Shown one piece after another: positions 23,061-29,959 of a stretch of DNA of 29,975 bases. The translations under genes were made by a program, and so were the position numbers. Positions within the stretch are counted from its first letter, which is position 1; every line of letters begins with the position of its first letter. A model generated the notes under the pieces. That model had not been told where the DNA came from. It saw only the letters and a program-made list of their open reading frames with translations, and did no database searches. The DNA comes from a virus, in IMG/VR virus record IMGVR_UViG_3300031801_000010, positions 1-29,975 of that record; one strand, 5' to 3'.

Positions 23061-23089
23061 ATTATACAGAAGTATTGAACATTAGTCAA
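23061..23089 (-). promoter_or_regulatory. Near-consensus sigma70 early promoter for dexA unit
   Basis: Minus strand: TTGACT (23089-23084; one base from consensus), 17-bp spacer, TATAAT (23066-23061). The -35 overlaps the stop codon of the nuclease gene. Expected leader about 29 nt. Confidence 0.85.
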
Positions 23090-23513
23090 GTGCTTCTATG
23101 TGTTTTTCTACATATTCTGTGGATAGTTTTCGTGCTTCCAATAATGCGTCCTTAACTTCTTGTTTAGACCCACCGAAGTATGCTACTGCGTGTCCTTCGT
23201 CTATTAGCATTTGATTAATACTTAATTCTGATTCGGGATGATGAAATAACTCTCCGAGTACACGTCCATACTTACCTGTACCGTGAGATTTAACAACAAA
23301 TATATTGTCGTTATTTTCCAGCATTTCTATCAATCGGTATTTTGCACCAAGTCCATAACGCTTTTCTGTAAGGTCACGTGTGCGAGATTCTGGAGTATCA
23401 ATACCCATAAATCTGATTCGTTTATCAACGTGGACCTTAAATCCTAAATCAATGTAAGCATCGACAGTATCTCCGTCAACTACTCTTTTTAATTTTGCTG
23501 TATACTGGTACAT
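23082..23513 (-). CDS. Staphylococcal nuclease-like (SNase) thermonuclease
   Basis: A 143-aa SNase-fold protein with VVDGDTVDAYID (D13, D15, T16), IRFMGIDTPESR (R34, E42) and KYGRVLGEL (R84), the calcium-binding and catalytic residues of the family. No signal peptide, so it acts inside the cell, or is packaged; it probably degrades nucleic acid. It lies downstream of the structured-RNA interval. Confidence 0.88.
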   Translation of the reverse strand: MYQYTAKLKRVVDGDTVDAYIDLGFKVHVDKRIRFMGIDTPESRTRDLTEKRYGLGAKYRLIEMLENNDNIFVVKSHGTGKYGRVLGELFHHPESELSINQMLIDEGHAVAYFGGSKQEVKDALLEARKLSTEYVEKHIEALD

Positions 23514-23537
23514 TCACAACCTATTTCCAAGTAGATC

Positions 23538-23553
23538 AATAGGACATCCTATT
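23538..23553. repeat. Short inverted repeat (AATAGGA-ca-TCCTATT)
   Basis: Two perfect 7-bp arms with a 2-bp centre, between the 51-aa gene and the SNase gene. There is no T-tract, so it is not an intrinsic terminator. It may be a protein-binding site or part of the SNase mRNA leader. Confidence 0.4.
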
Positions 23554-23575
23554 ATTCTACACATTTCGTATATAC

Positions 23576-23731
23576 TTAATCCCATAAATCTTTGTCCCAA
23601 TCCTTATTGAAATGTTCATCATAATGTTTTTTCTTAGTTTTCTTCGACTTCTTCCCAACATTATCCCTAGCAGTCATACGTTGATGTGATGGGAGTCTTT
23701 CAAGGATACTAAGTTTATCTAATATGCTCAT
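23576..23731 (-). CDS. Small basic protein (51 aa)
   Basis: A 51-aa frame from the ATG at 23731: MSILDKLSILERLPSHQRMT, then a Lys cluster (GKKSKKTKKKHYDEHF) and an acidic/aromatic end (NKDWDKDLWD). The charge pattern is that of a small nucleic-acid or protein-binding polypeptide. No clear Shine-Dalgarno. It lies directly 3' of the structured RNA, so its translation could depend on the RNA's end. Family unknown. Confidence 0.55.
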   Translation of the reverse strand: MSILDKLSILERLPSHQRMTARDNVGKKSKKTKKKHYDEHFNKDWDKDLWD

Positions 23732-23760
23732 TGGTTTAACTTATTAAAGGTTCATAATAA

Positions 23761-23988
23761 AAGAGAGTAATTGGGTAGAGCTTAGACTATCCCGAAAGAC
23801 GGCTCTTGCGTGGGCACTCTCGCCCCGATTAGCAAGCCAGCTATCTACTCCCTCACCCGATGGCACGTTACCGCTGGTCCTATTGGAGGGGCTTCTTAAC
23901 TTCATCTAAGTAGGGTCACTTACTCGCACTCAGGTAAAAGTCCGTCTCTTTTCCCTGGCTTTAGTGTCGTTTACCCAACTACTCTCTT
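23761..23988 (-). ncRNA. Candidate structured RNA, ~228 nt, with closing helix and pseudoknot
   Basis: Arms at 23972-23988 and 23761-23777 pair in one 17-bp helix; the only non-Watson-Crick pair is G-U on the minus strand and would be A-C on the plus strand, so the RNA is on the minus strand. Inside: AAGCCAG (23955-23961) pairs with CTGGCTT (23834-23840), and AGAGACGG (23942-23949) pairs with CCGTCTTT (23795-23802). These two helices interleave (a-b-a'-b'), a pseudoknot. Local hairpins: TAAGT/ACTTA (23907-23922), CCCTC/GAGGG (23850-23890), CTTGC/GCAAG (23805-23836) enclosing GGGC/GCCC. The closing helix is followed by TTTTATT. The DNA is noticeably richer in G+C than its surroundings. I could not match it to tRNA, tmRNA, RNase P or group I intron consensus. 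Confidence 0.7.
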
Positions 23989-24004
23989 ATTCCATTGTTT
24001 ATTA

Positions 24005-24616
24005 TTAGTATACCCAACAAACATAAGAATATCTAAATCCTTTTGTTAGTGGAGTAACTTGATGTGGATAGATAAAACTTGAAGGAAATATTAATACATT
24101 TCCTTTCTTTGCGTCTATTTTTTTATCCTCACATAGAATTAAATCGCCTCCTTCATAATCATTATTCAGGAAACCTATAATAGTAAGAAAGGATACTCCT
24201 GTCGTTTCCGGAAACGAATGACTAACATTATCCCAATGTGCCATCATTCCTTGTCCTAAGGAATATCGATTAAATTTTATTTCACTATATCCTGTCCAGC
24301 CACCAAGCCAATTAAATTTAAAAGAAGAGCAGTATTCCATTAAAACTTCTGGAATACTTTGCATCATTTCGGATGTAATACTTTTAATTTCACGCTGAAG
24401 AAACATATTGTTTAGATTATTAAAATCAAGCAATTCTGATTCTTTCGGTATATCACTTAATGGTATATCAGCTTGCTGTTCCTCTGGCTTTATCGGGTAA
24501 CGAAGCCAAGGCTTTATCCAAGAAGCCTTACTCAATATATCTATACTATAATCACAAAAATCTTCTCCCAAAAAATTCTCTTTGAGAAAAATATAATCTT
24601 CAATATTTTTATTCAC
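24005..24616 (-). CDS. 2-oxoglutarate/Fe(II)-dependent oxygenase
   Basis: A 203-aa protein with H127-x-D129 in MMAHWDNVSHSF, H185 in YPHQVTPL and R195 in GFRYSYVCW, giving the full iron and 2-oxoglutarate site; YEGGDLILCED is the typical jelly-roll turn. Substrate unknown; related phage enzymes modify protein or nucleic acid. Starts with GTG overlapping the IscU stop (GTGA). It is the second enzyme of this class in the window but shares little sequence with that at 21791-22408. The structured RNA follows 16 nt beyond its stop. Confidence 0.85.
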   Translation of the reverse strand: MNKNIEDYIFLKENFLGEDFCDYSIDILSKASWIKPWLRYPIKPEEQQADIPLSDIPKESELLDFNNLNNMFLQREIKSITSEMMQSIPEVLMEYCSSFKFNWLGGWTGYSEIKFNRYSLGQGMMAHWDNVSHSFPETTGVSFLTIIGFLNNDYEGGDLILCEDKKIDAKKGNVLIFPSSFIYPHQVTPLTKGFRYSYVCWVY

Positions 24617-25002
24617 CCTGTAATTCTGTTTTTGTTCCTATAATCTGCGATTGCTGATTTAATAGCATCTTCCGCCAATACAGAGCAATGAATTTTGACA
24701 GGGGGAAGAGAAAGTTCTTCCACGATGTCAACATTTTGAATTGTATTTGCTTCCGAAATAGATTTACCCTTGACCCATTCAGTCGCCAGAGAAGAAGATG
24801 CAATCGCAGATCCGCAACCGAACGTTTTAAATTTGGCGTCAATAATATTTTCATTTTCATCTACCTTTATTTGTAGTTTCATAACATCACCACATTCTGG
24901 AGCACCCACAAGACCAGTACCGACAGACTTATCCCCACTATCCAGACTACCAATATTTCTAGGTTTTTCAAAATGCTCCAATACTTTATCTGAATATGCC
25001 AT
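24613..25002 (-). CDS. iscU: Fe-S cluster assembly scaffold IscU
   Basis: A 129-aa protein, nearly full-length bacterial IscU (E. coli 128). It keeps the cluster ligands C37, D39, C63, H105 and C106, at the same numbering as E. coli IscU, and the LPPVK motif (99-103) recognised by the HscA chaperone. It should therefore accept sulfur from the host IscS and hand clusters to host chaperones. A viral copy probably maintains Fe-S assembly during infection. It starts at a TAATG overlap with the repeat/EF-hand-loop gene, inside the clamp-loader/RegA operon and not with other isc genes. Confidence 0.93.
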   Translation of the reverse strand: MAYSDKVLEHFEKPRNIGSLDSGDKSVGTGLVGAPECGDVMKLQIKVDENENIIDAKFKTFGCGSAIASSSLATEWVKGKSISEANTIQNVDIVEELSLPPVKIHCSVLAEDAIKSAIADYRNKNRITG

Positions 25003-25736
25003 TATCTAGTTATAGAAAGAATTTTACTTATTTGAGCATCTAATACTGGTGCTCTACCCGGCCAGTGAATATATGCTTTGTCCGGATTACTCTTTAAATT
25101 TTTCAGCAATGGAATTATTAATTTCTCTAATGCTTTAAGTTTTTTAGTTTTGTAGTCTTCAAACTCAACCTTTTTCGCTTCCAATTCTGCTTCCGCTGCC
25201 TCTTGCCGTGACAGTAGGTCGGCTAAATTATTATTGATATCACCGAAATCTACTGTACCATCTCCATCAAAATCCATCTCACGGACTTCATTTACTTGAG
25301 TTTCTATTGTGTCAAGTTTATCGGTAATGCTACTCAAATCTACATTCACTTCTGGAGCATTAACCGTGGTTTCTTTGGCAAGAATCTTAGCCTGATTTCC
25401 TACAATCACATCCAATTTATCTTCTAGTGGAGACAAGTCTGGCATATCGCCAGCGGTGAGAGCATCTACTTTTTCTAGTGCAATAATTTGGTCTAATTTA
25501 TTTTCAAGCCCACTCAAATCAACATCTACTTCAGAGGTGTTAGTCACGCCCTCAGTAGGTATCAACGCTAAAATTGCATCTAGTTTTTGAGAAATAGGTC
25601 CTAAATCGGACGATATTGCTTGTGTCGTTTCTTTAACGACGGTGGCGCTATCTGCTTCATCAGTATCAGAAAAGGAAAATCCCCAATCAAACTCTGCTTC
25701 TTCAATATTGCCTTCTGCTGTATCTATATCTGCCAT
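25002..25736 (-). CDS. Repeat protein with EF-hand-like loop and coiled coil
   Basis: A 244-aa acidic protein. A motif DLSxLExKLDxI recurs four times (near residues 44, 73, 100 and 133). Then DFDGDGTVDFGD (155-166) has acidic residues at positions 1, 3, 5 and 12 and Gly at 6, a canonical EF-hand/dockerin-type calcium loop. A coiled coil (~170-205, AEAELEAKKVEFEDYKTKK) leads to a C-terminal YIHWPGRAPVLDAQISKILSITR, a segment I recall from other marine T4-like phage proteins of unknown role. Probably an elongated oligomer; virion or replication role undecided. Confidence 0.7.
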   Translation of the reverse strand: MADIDTAEGNIEEAEFDWGFSFSDTDEADSATVVKETTQAISSDLGPISQKLDAILALIPTEGVTNTSEVDVDLSGLENKLDQIIALEKVDALTAGDMPDLSPLEDKLDVIVGNQAKILAKETTVNAPEVNVDLSSITDKLDTIETQVNEVREMDFDGDGTVDFGDINNNLADLLSRQEAAEAELEAKKVEFEDYKTKKLKALEKLIIPLLKNLKSNPDKAYIHWPGRAPVLDAQISKILSITR

Positions 25737-25759
25737 TATGTTTCTCTACGTGTAATCAT

Positions 25760-26200
25760 TTAATATTTGACCCCTATATTATATTTAGGTACCAGTTGCC
25801 AATCAACTTTATCTTTAAATGATATAATCTTAAATTGACCAACATTGCCCATCGGAACTAGAAGATCAGGTTTTACAATTGTTAATAACTTCCATTCTTG
25901 TAGTAAATTAACAATAGCATTTCGTCTTTCAATATCAACTTTAGTTAAGTTAGTAGGTTTGCCATCTAAAGCGAATAATTCTTTAAAGTGTACAATATAA
26001 TACTGTCCCTGCTTGTGAAGTATATGAGTGGATTGATATAGAATTTTATCTCTGTTAGATGCAACCCCCATTCGGGTAAGAGTTTCTTTAATCTTCAAAA
26101 AATCGTCAGGTTCATTGAATCTAATTTCTACCATATCAGAGGGAGACCAGTCTACAACATAATCATCTTCATTTTGCTTTCCTCGGGATTGCAATGTCAT
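25760..26200 (-). CDS. regA: Translational repressor RegA
   Basis: Residues 23-146 align closely to T4 RegA: MVEIRFNEPDDFLKIKETLTRMG, LYQSTHILHKQGQYYIVHFKELFALDG and FKIISFKDKVDWQLVPKY. RegA binds early mRNAs near the start codon and blocks their translation, including its own and those of replication genes. I keep the ATG at 26200, because AAGGCGG lies before it; this adds 22 residues not found in T4. The internal ATG at 26134 would give the T4-like start but lacks a ribosome site. The longer form overlaps gp62 by 32 nt. Confidence 0.93.
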   Translation of the reverse strand: MTLQSRGKQNEDDYVVDWSPSDMVEIRFNEPDDFLKIKETLTRMGVASNRDKILYQSTHILHKQGQYYIVHFKELFALDGKPTNLTKVDIERRNAIVNLLQEWKLLTIVKPDLLVPMGNVGQFKIISFKDKVDWQLVPKYNIGVKY

Positions 26201-26591
26201 CGGTACCGCCTTTTGAAAATTTGAGGCGAAGTTTCTGAATTTCAGATTCAGAGAGAAGGTCTAAAACTTCCCTAGCCCGTGCTTCATTATAATTATAATA
26301 CTCTTTAATGAGTTCAAGATTCGATGATGGTCCTGTTGCTTTGGCCCATTTAGACCATCGTTTCCTTTTTCTTAAACTATTTATATAATAGTCGTATTGA
26401 AGCAAAGGATCCAACTGCCAATTAACATTCATTTCATTAACATACAAAATAGTATCAATATTCATACTCAAGGCACGATTAATGATGAAGCAATTTCTTC
26501 CAAATTCTGCTTCATCCATATCTCCTGTACGGATTAAATTCTTATGTCCGTAGTTGATATCGGGTAGTATTTCTTTAAATAAATCAGACAA
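26169..26591 (-). CDS. 62: Clamp loader small subunit (T4 gp62-like)
   Basis: The protein contains FIINRALSMNIDTILYVNEMN and QYDYYINSLRKRKRWSKWAK, matching gp62 features, and lies between gp44 and regA as in T4. It joins four gp44 subunits to load the gp45 clamp. No ATG suits the start: TTG at 26591 overlaps the upstream stop (TTGTCTGA) and gives 140 aa; a TTG at 26615 would give 148. T4 gp62 is longer (187 aa), so this is a compact form. Confidence 0.85.
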   Translation of the reverse strand: MSDLFKEILPDINYGHKNLIRTGDMDEAEFGRNCFIINRALSMNIDTILYVNEMNVNWQLDPLLQYDYYINSLRKRKRWSKWAKATGPSSNLELIKEYYNYNEARAREVLDLLSESEIQKLRLKFSKGGTDDIAIPRKAK

Positions 26592-27084
26592 TTCGTTTAT
26601 CCGTATTGATTTCAAAAACTGGTCGTTCTTGTGGAGTTATGTCTTTTGGAGGCCTACGTTGTTGTCTTGGTGGCCCCTGTTGTCCTTGAGGTCCTGTGCT
26701 TGTGTTTGGGGGTGGCTGTTGTTTTGGTGGTGGTCTCTGTCCTTGATTCCATTCGTCAATTGTACGTTCACCAAGATAAAATGTATCTAATAGAGTTTCA
26801 ACATTCTCCATAGTGGTCTGACCAGCGGGATGCTGAATACAACGTCCATCTTTAAAGAAATATGCTACTGGATGGGCACCAACTGGAAATACCATGGCTT
26901 CCATAATTTGATAAATTGGGATATGGTTATATTTCTCTTTAGCAAAAATTGGTTTCAATACATCCGGTAAGAAAGTGTCACAAATAGGACAATTTTCTCT
27001 CGTGTGTATAAACACAACATCTCCACCTTTATCAATAATTTTTCTTGCTTTCTTTTCTGTTACTACTGTAAAAACTTCCGGCAT
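26584..27084 (-). CDS. Thioredoxin-fold protein with Pro/Gln-rich tail
   Basis: A 166-aa protein. Residues 1-~105 form a thioredoxin fold with a CPIC active site (C32, C35) and the cis-Pro loop GAHPVAYFF. From ~112 the chain is a Pro/Gln/Gly-rich disordered tail (QRPPPKQQPPPNTSTGPQGQ). T7 uses host thioredoxin as polymerase processivity factor; here the gene is in the clamp-loader operon, but the polymerase is T4-like and no such role is shown. Ribonucleotide reduction or other redox work is equally possible. It has its own consensus promoter inside the preceding gene and an AAGGAG ribosome site. Confidence 0.8.
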   Translation of the reverse strand: MPEVFTVVTEKKARKIIDKGGDVVFIHTRENCPICDTFLPDVLKPIFAKEKYNHIPIYQIMEAMVFPVGAHPVAYFFKDGRCIQHPAGQTTMENVETLLDTFYLGERTIDEWNQGQRPPPKQQPPPNTSTGPQGQQGPPRQQRRPPKDITPQERPVFEINTDKRIV

Positions 27085-27086
27085 AC

Positions 27087-27401
27087 TTACTCCTTTACAA
27101 ATGTTCCTTGTGATGTTAAATGACCTTTACGATCTTTGATTTCATTATACGCACTTTCAATACATTTGTCAAGTGAAATATTACTTACTTTACAAACGCC
27201 CCGTAAAGTTACGTATATGTCTCCGATAGCATCCTTAATGTCTGCTTCATTATTATGATTTATAGCATCAAGGAGTTCGGTAGTTTCTTCTAAGGTTTTA
27301 ATGGCTTGAGCCATAGCAGTTCCGTTTTCGGTAATGCCTCTGTCATCCATCCATTTATCAATTTTATGATCATAAATTATTTTGTTAAATGTATTACTCA
27401 T
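27087..27401 (-). CDS. MazG-like nucleotide pyrophosphohydrolase
   Basis: A 104-aa all-helical protein with KTLEETTELLDAI (ExxE) and DIKDAIGDIYVTL (ExxD-type second motif), the metal-binding helices of the MazG superfamily. It should hydrolyse NTPs or ppGpp-like nucleotides to monophosphates. Found in many marine phages. Overlaps the gp44 stop. Its body contains a consensus promoter for the next gene. Confidence 0.8.
   Translation of the reverse strand: MSNTFNKIIYDHKIDKWMDDRGITENGTAMAQAIKTLEETTELLDAINHNNEADIKDAIGDIYVTLRGVCKVSNISLDKCIESAYNEIKDRKGHLTSQGTFVKE
27144..27172 (-). promoter_or_regulatory. Consensus sigma70 promoter inside mazG-like gene
   Basis: Minus strand: TTGACA (27172-27167), 17-bp spacer, TATAAT (27149-27144). 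It would drive the thioredoxin-like, gp62, regA, iscU genes separately from the clamp promoter, with a ~55-nt leader. Confidence 0.85.
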
Positions 27402-28341
27402 TTATCCACTCCGCTTCTACCATTACTTCTGTTAAAAAAGCAACTAGATTAATTTCTGCATCCTGCACGAAAGCCTGTTTATATTGATAGTCCGCAATCA
27501 GCAGAACTACCTGTGGGATGCTCTGCGGTTGTAAAAACCGGTGCATCGTATCGTAAATCTGGCGATAAATAGCAATGGGATCTGTATCTATGTGGTCGAC
27601 TACCCATTGTCTCATACCAGTAAAGTTCTTATCCTTTAACATCGACATCAAAATACCAATATTAGCTTCACCTACCCGTGCTAAAACACCATTATCAATG
27701 ACTCCTCCAGACGAATATCGCTGGAGTTCATTTAGGGTTCTTCGCATATCTGGAAAATGCCGTTTAATTAATTCGGCAAGAGCAGGCTTACTCTCAATCT
27801 TGACCCCTTCTTTTTCAAGAATACTAATAATCCGATTCATAAACTCGCCCATCAAAGGCGGTAATTCTTTTTTACCAACTCTAAAATCTATATATGTAGT
27901 CCGAGAATGAATCGGTTCGATAATCTTATCCTTGAAATTACAAGTTAAGATGAATCTAACGTTTTTGGAAAAGTGTTCTATGAAGCCACGTAGAGCAGGC
28001 TGAAACGATTGTGGATTAAGATAGTCTGCCTCATCTAATATAACACACTTCTTACCACCATCAAAGGCGACAGTGGAGGCGAACGTGGAGATATCATTTC
28101 TCAACGTGTCAATATTTCTATCAAGTGATCCGTTGATCACTAACGTAGTATAACCTAATTGTTCGCAAAGGGCTTTTGCAACAGTTGTCTTGCCAGTTCC
28201 TGCTGTTCCACTCAACAAAAGATTTGGCATATCTCCTTCAAGTAAAAACTCCCGAAATGTATCTATCAAAGAATTTGGTAGAATACATTCCTCAACTTTC
28301 TTGGGGCGATATTTTTCTACCCATAGAAAATCTTCACTCAT
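27394..28341 (-). CDS. 44: Clamp loader large subunit (T4 gp44-like AAA+ ATPase)
   Basis: A 315-aa protein (T4 gp44: 319). VEKYRPKKVEECILP, Walker A GTAGTGKT (45-52), Walker B CVILDEADYL (D103, E104), sensor 1 FILTCNF, and a Ser-Arg-Thr arginine-finger region (IHSRTTYIDF). Uses ATP to open gp45 and place it on primed DNA. The ATG overlaps the gp45 stop (ATGAGTGA), so clamp and loader are coupled. Confidence 0.95.
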   Translation of the reverse strand: MSEDFLWVEKYRPKKVEECILPNSLIDTFREFLLEGDMPNLLLSGTAGTGKTTVAKALCEQLGYTTLVINGSLDRNIDTLRNDISTFASTVAFDGGKKCVILDEADYLNPQSFQPALRGFIEHFSKNVRFILTCNFKDKIIEPIHSRTTYIDFRVGKKELPPLMGEFMNRIISILEKEGVKIESKPALAELIKRHFPDMRRTLNELQRYSSGGVIDNGVLARVGEANIGILMSMLKDKNFTGMRQWVVDHIDTDPIAIYRQIYDTMHRFLQPQSIPQVVLLIADYQYKQAFVQDAEINLVAFLTEVMVEAEWINE

Positions 28342-29014
28342 AAGTTGAATCCTGTTCTAATGCAATCCAATAAGTTAGTTTACCATCCGCAGAAGTCAAT
28401 TTAGAAATCTTCTGGGCTGAAATTTCAACATCATAATCACCCGGAAGCATCTTCATACGTTCAGTCAAAAAGTAAAAGTTGAAGTCAGACTCACCTTGAT
28501 AGTTGCCGACTTTAACACTAAAGGTATTTGAAGTATCATTGCGTTTATCAAGAACTTCAGCAACAAGTTCGTCACCCACGGCAGTTCGTATAACCAAATC
28601 AGGAACTGCTAATGTACCAGTTGCTCGTTGAAGTTTGTCCAAGGTTACGGCACTCAATTTAAATTTAACTTCATTTGACGGCATATCAATCTTGGAAGTT
28701 GGATATACGATAATTTCTTTATCAGCATACCAGTAAAGCGTAACTGAATATTCATCCTTGATTGTGGCATATTGCTCACCGAATTCAATTTCTGGATCAT
28801 CGAATAATGACAACGTGGAAAGAAATTCGTTGAGATCATATATTGCAAAATCTTCACCATTGGAAGATTCAAAAGTCTCGGCTACTGTTGCTGATGCCAG
28901 GACGTTCTTTTGTACAGATACAGTATCCAGTTGTTTCCCCTGTGTAAAGAGAATCGACTGATTGATTGAGGCGAAATTCTTCAAAACCTCAAGAGTTGTT
29001 TCACTTAGTTTCAT
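28334..29014 (-). CDS. 45: Sliding clamp (T4 gp45-like)
   Basis: A 226-aa protein, T4 gp45 size (228). MKLSETTLEVLKNFASINQSILF and the C-terminal KLTSADGKLTYWIALEQDSTYE match the clamp fold; the trimer encircles DNA and tethers gp43. In T4 gp45 is also needed for late transcription as a mobile activator, which fits the late promoters seen here. First gene after a consensus promoter, with a ~26-nt leader. Confidence 0.95.
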   Translation of the reverse strand: MKLSETTLEVLKNFASINQSILFTQGKQLDTVSVQKNVLASATVAETFESSNGEDFAIYDLNEFLSTLSLFDDPEIEFGEQYATIKDEYSVTLYWYADKEIIVYPTSKIDMPSNEVKFKLSAVTLDKLQRATGTLAVPDLVIRTAVGDELVAEVLDKRNDTSNTFSVKVGNYQGESDFNFYFLTERMKMLPGDYDVEISAQKISKLTSADGKLTYWIALEQDSTYE

Positions 29015-29046
29015 AATATTTTTCTCATTTAATTATTATAACGACT

Positions 29047-29075
29047 ATTATACACAATACCAACATCATTGTCAA
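29047..29075 (-). promoter_or_regulatory. Consensus sigma70 early promoter for gp45 unit
   Basis: Minus strand: TTGACA (29075-29070), 17-bp spacer, TATAAT (29052-29047). It lies in the gap upstream of gp45 and is the only strong promoter before gp44 and mazG. Confidence 0.92.
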
Positions 29076-29079
29076 GCGT

Positions 29080-29454
29080 TTAATCGTTCATTAAATACCA
29101 TTTTGTTTTCGTGCAAGTAGGACAGACTCCTTTTTTCACAGGACATCCAGAGATACTTTTACATACATTCTGATCATAACCAGATATGGCGTTTGGTTCC
29201 AATTTTACTAGGCCTTTAAGCCAAGTCCTTTTCGTTTCTCTCAATCCAGGCACTTTAGCATACTGTCTAGTTCCAGAATATAGTTCTGGTTCCGTCATAC
29301 AAATATTATCGGTATCGATTATAGAAATTTGACATTCTCGTTTGGTTTGATATTCTTGGACAAGTTCATATGGACTACTATTAGGTGAAGCCGAAATTTC
29401 CGGTGGAAATAATAAAGAGAAAGTTATTCCGATTATTGAACCAATTATTTCCAT
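29080..29454 (-). CDS. Small secreted/membrane-anchored Cys protein
   Basis: A 124-aa protein. The N-terminus MEIIGSIIGITFSLLFPPEISA is hydrophobic and may be a signal peptide or anchor, though it lacks the usual basic start. The rest has Cys pairs (ECQIS, NICM, VCKSISGC, GVCPTC) suited to disulfides in the periplasm. Unknown family; upstream of gp45 by about 60 nt, so in the preceding unit. Confidence 0.6.
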   Translation of the reverse strand: MEIIGSIIGITFSLLFPPEISASPNSSPYELVQEYQTKRECQISIIDTDNICMTEPELYSGTRQYAKVPGLRETKRTWLKGLVKLEPNAISGYDQNVCKSISGCPVKKGVCPTCTKTKWYLMND

Positions 29455-29742
29455 TTAATCCTCCTTCTTTATCTCGCTTTTCAATTTTTCTATGTATACA
29501 GAAGCATCCATTAACTCTTCCTGAAGATGCTGTAGCCACTCTATAACTGATAGGTCTTTACGTTCAGTAGTCACTCCATATTTTAGTAATCCTTTTTCTG
29601 CCCTCCAGCGGAGTTGTGCGACTACCTCTTCTACGTTTCGGTCGGTTTCCTCTCGGACCGTGGTGATAGTAGGACCCATTGCTTTTTCTAACTTTTTTTT
29701 GAATTCATCTGATTCCAGCCGGTCGGCATAAGTTTCCATCAT
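29455..29742 (-). CDS. MazG-like/nucleotide pyrophosphohydrolase-related small protein
   Basis: A 95-aa helical protein. The segment RAEKGLLKYGVTTERKDLSVIEWLQHLQEELMDASVYIEKL fits a phage family related to MazG-type dNTP pyrophosphohydrolases ('KYG...EWL.h.qEEl.Da..Y'). The EEL.D helix supplies potential metal ligands. Catalysis is not certain because only part of the MazG metal site is visible. Starts at an ATGATG overlapping the upstream stop. Confidence 0.65.
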   Translation of the reverse strand: MMETYADRLESDEFKKKLEKAMGPTITTVREETDRNVEEVVAQLRWRAEKGLLKYGVTTERKDLSVIEWLQHLQEELMDASVYIEKLKSEIKKED

Positions 29743-29891
29743 ATTAATCCGCCCTCTGGGATAATAATTTCTGAAATATCTTTACCACTTTCAGAAAGTA
29801 AATCCAAAAACCCGTACATATTTTCTGTATCTGGGAAACATAACTCTTCGTCTTCTCCGTCTTCCATCGGTATACTAATAATATAATCCAT
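29739..29891 (-). CDS. Small acidic protein (50 aa)
   Basis: A 50-aa frame, MDYIISIPMEDGEDEELCFP... ending IIPEGGLI, from the ATG at 29891 with a strong AGAGGAAAA ribosome-binding site, ending in a TGA that overlaps the next ATG. Acidic, no recognised family. I prefer it to the overlapping frame 29744-29938, which has a TTG start and a poor composition. Confidence 0.7.
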   Translation of the reverse strand: MDYIISIPMEDGEDEELCFPDTENMYGFLDLLSESGKDISEIIIPEGGLI

Positions 29892-29920
29892 TTTTCCTCT
29901 AAATTTTCCTCTTTAATTAG

Positions 29921-29959
29921 AAAAATCCTCGGCCCCAAAAGAGGAGGAAAGGGCCGAGG
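29921..29959 (-). terminator. Intrinsic terminator
   Basis: Minus strand: CCTCGGCCC (29959-29951), a pyrimidine-rich loop, GGGCCGAGG (29935-29927), then ATTTTT. A 9-bp GC-rich stem followed by a T-run is a standard Rho-independent terminator for genes to the right of the window. It separates them from the unit leading to the MazG-like pair and gp45. Confidence 0.85.

Noticed and set aside
23761-23988. tRNA, tmRNA, RNase P or group I intron identity for the structured RNA
   Set aside because: No T-loop motif, CCA acceptor, RNase P CR-I/CR-V words or group I P7/S motif in the right order on either strand; some partial look-alikes (AAAGTCCG, ATAGTC) are out of context.
24609-24860. 83-aa minus-strand frame inside iscU
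   Set aside because: Alternate frame of a gene with a fully conserved product.
29744-29938. 64-aa minus-strand frame at the right end
   Set aside because: It begins with TTG inside the terminator stem; the overlapping 50-aa frame 29739-29891 has an ATG, a strong ribosome site and a coupled stop.
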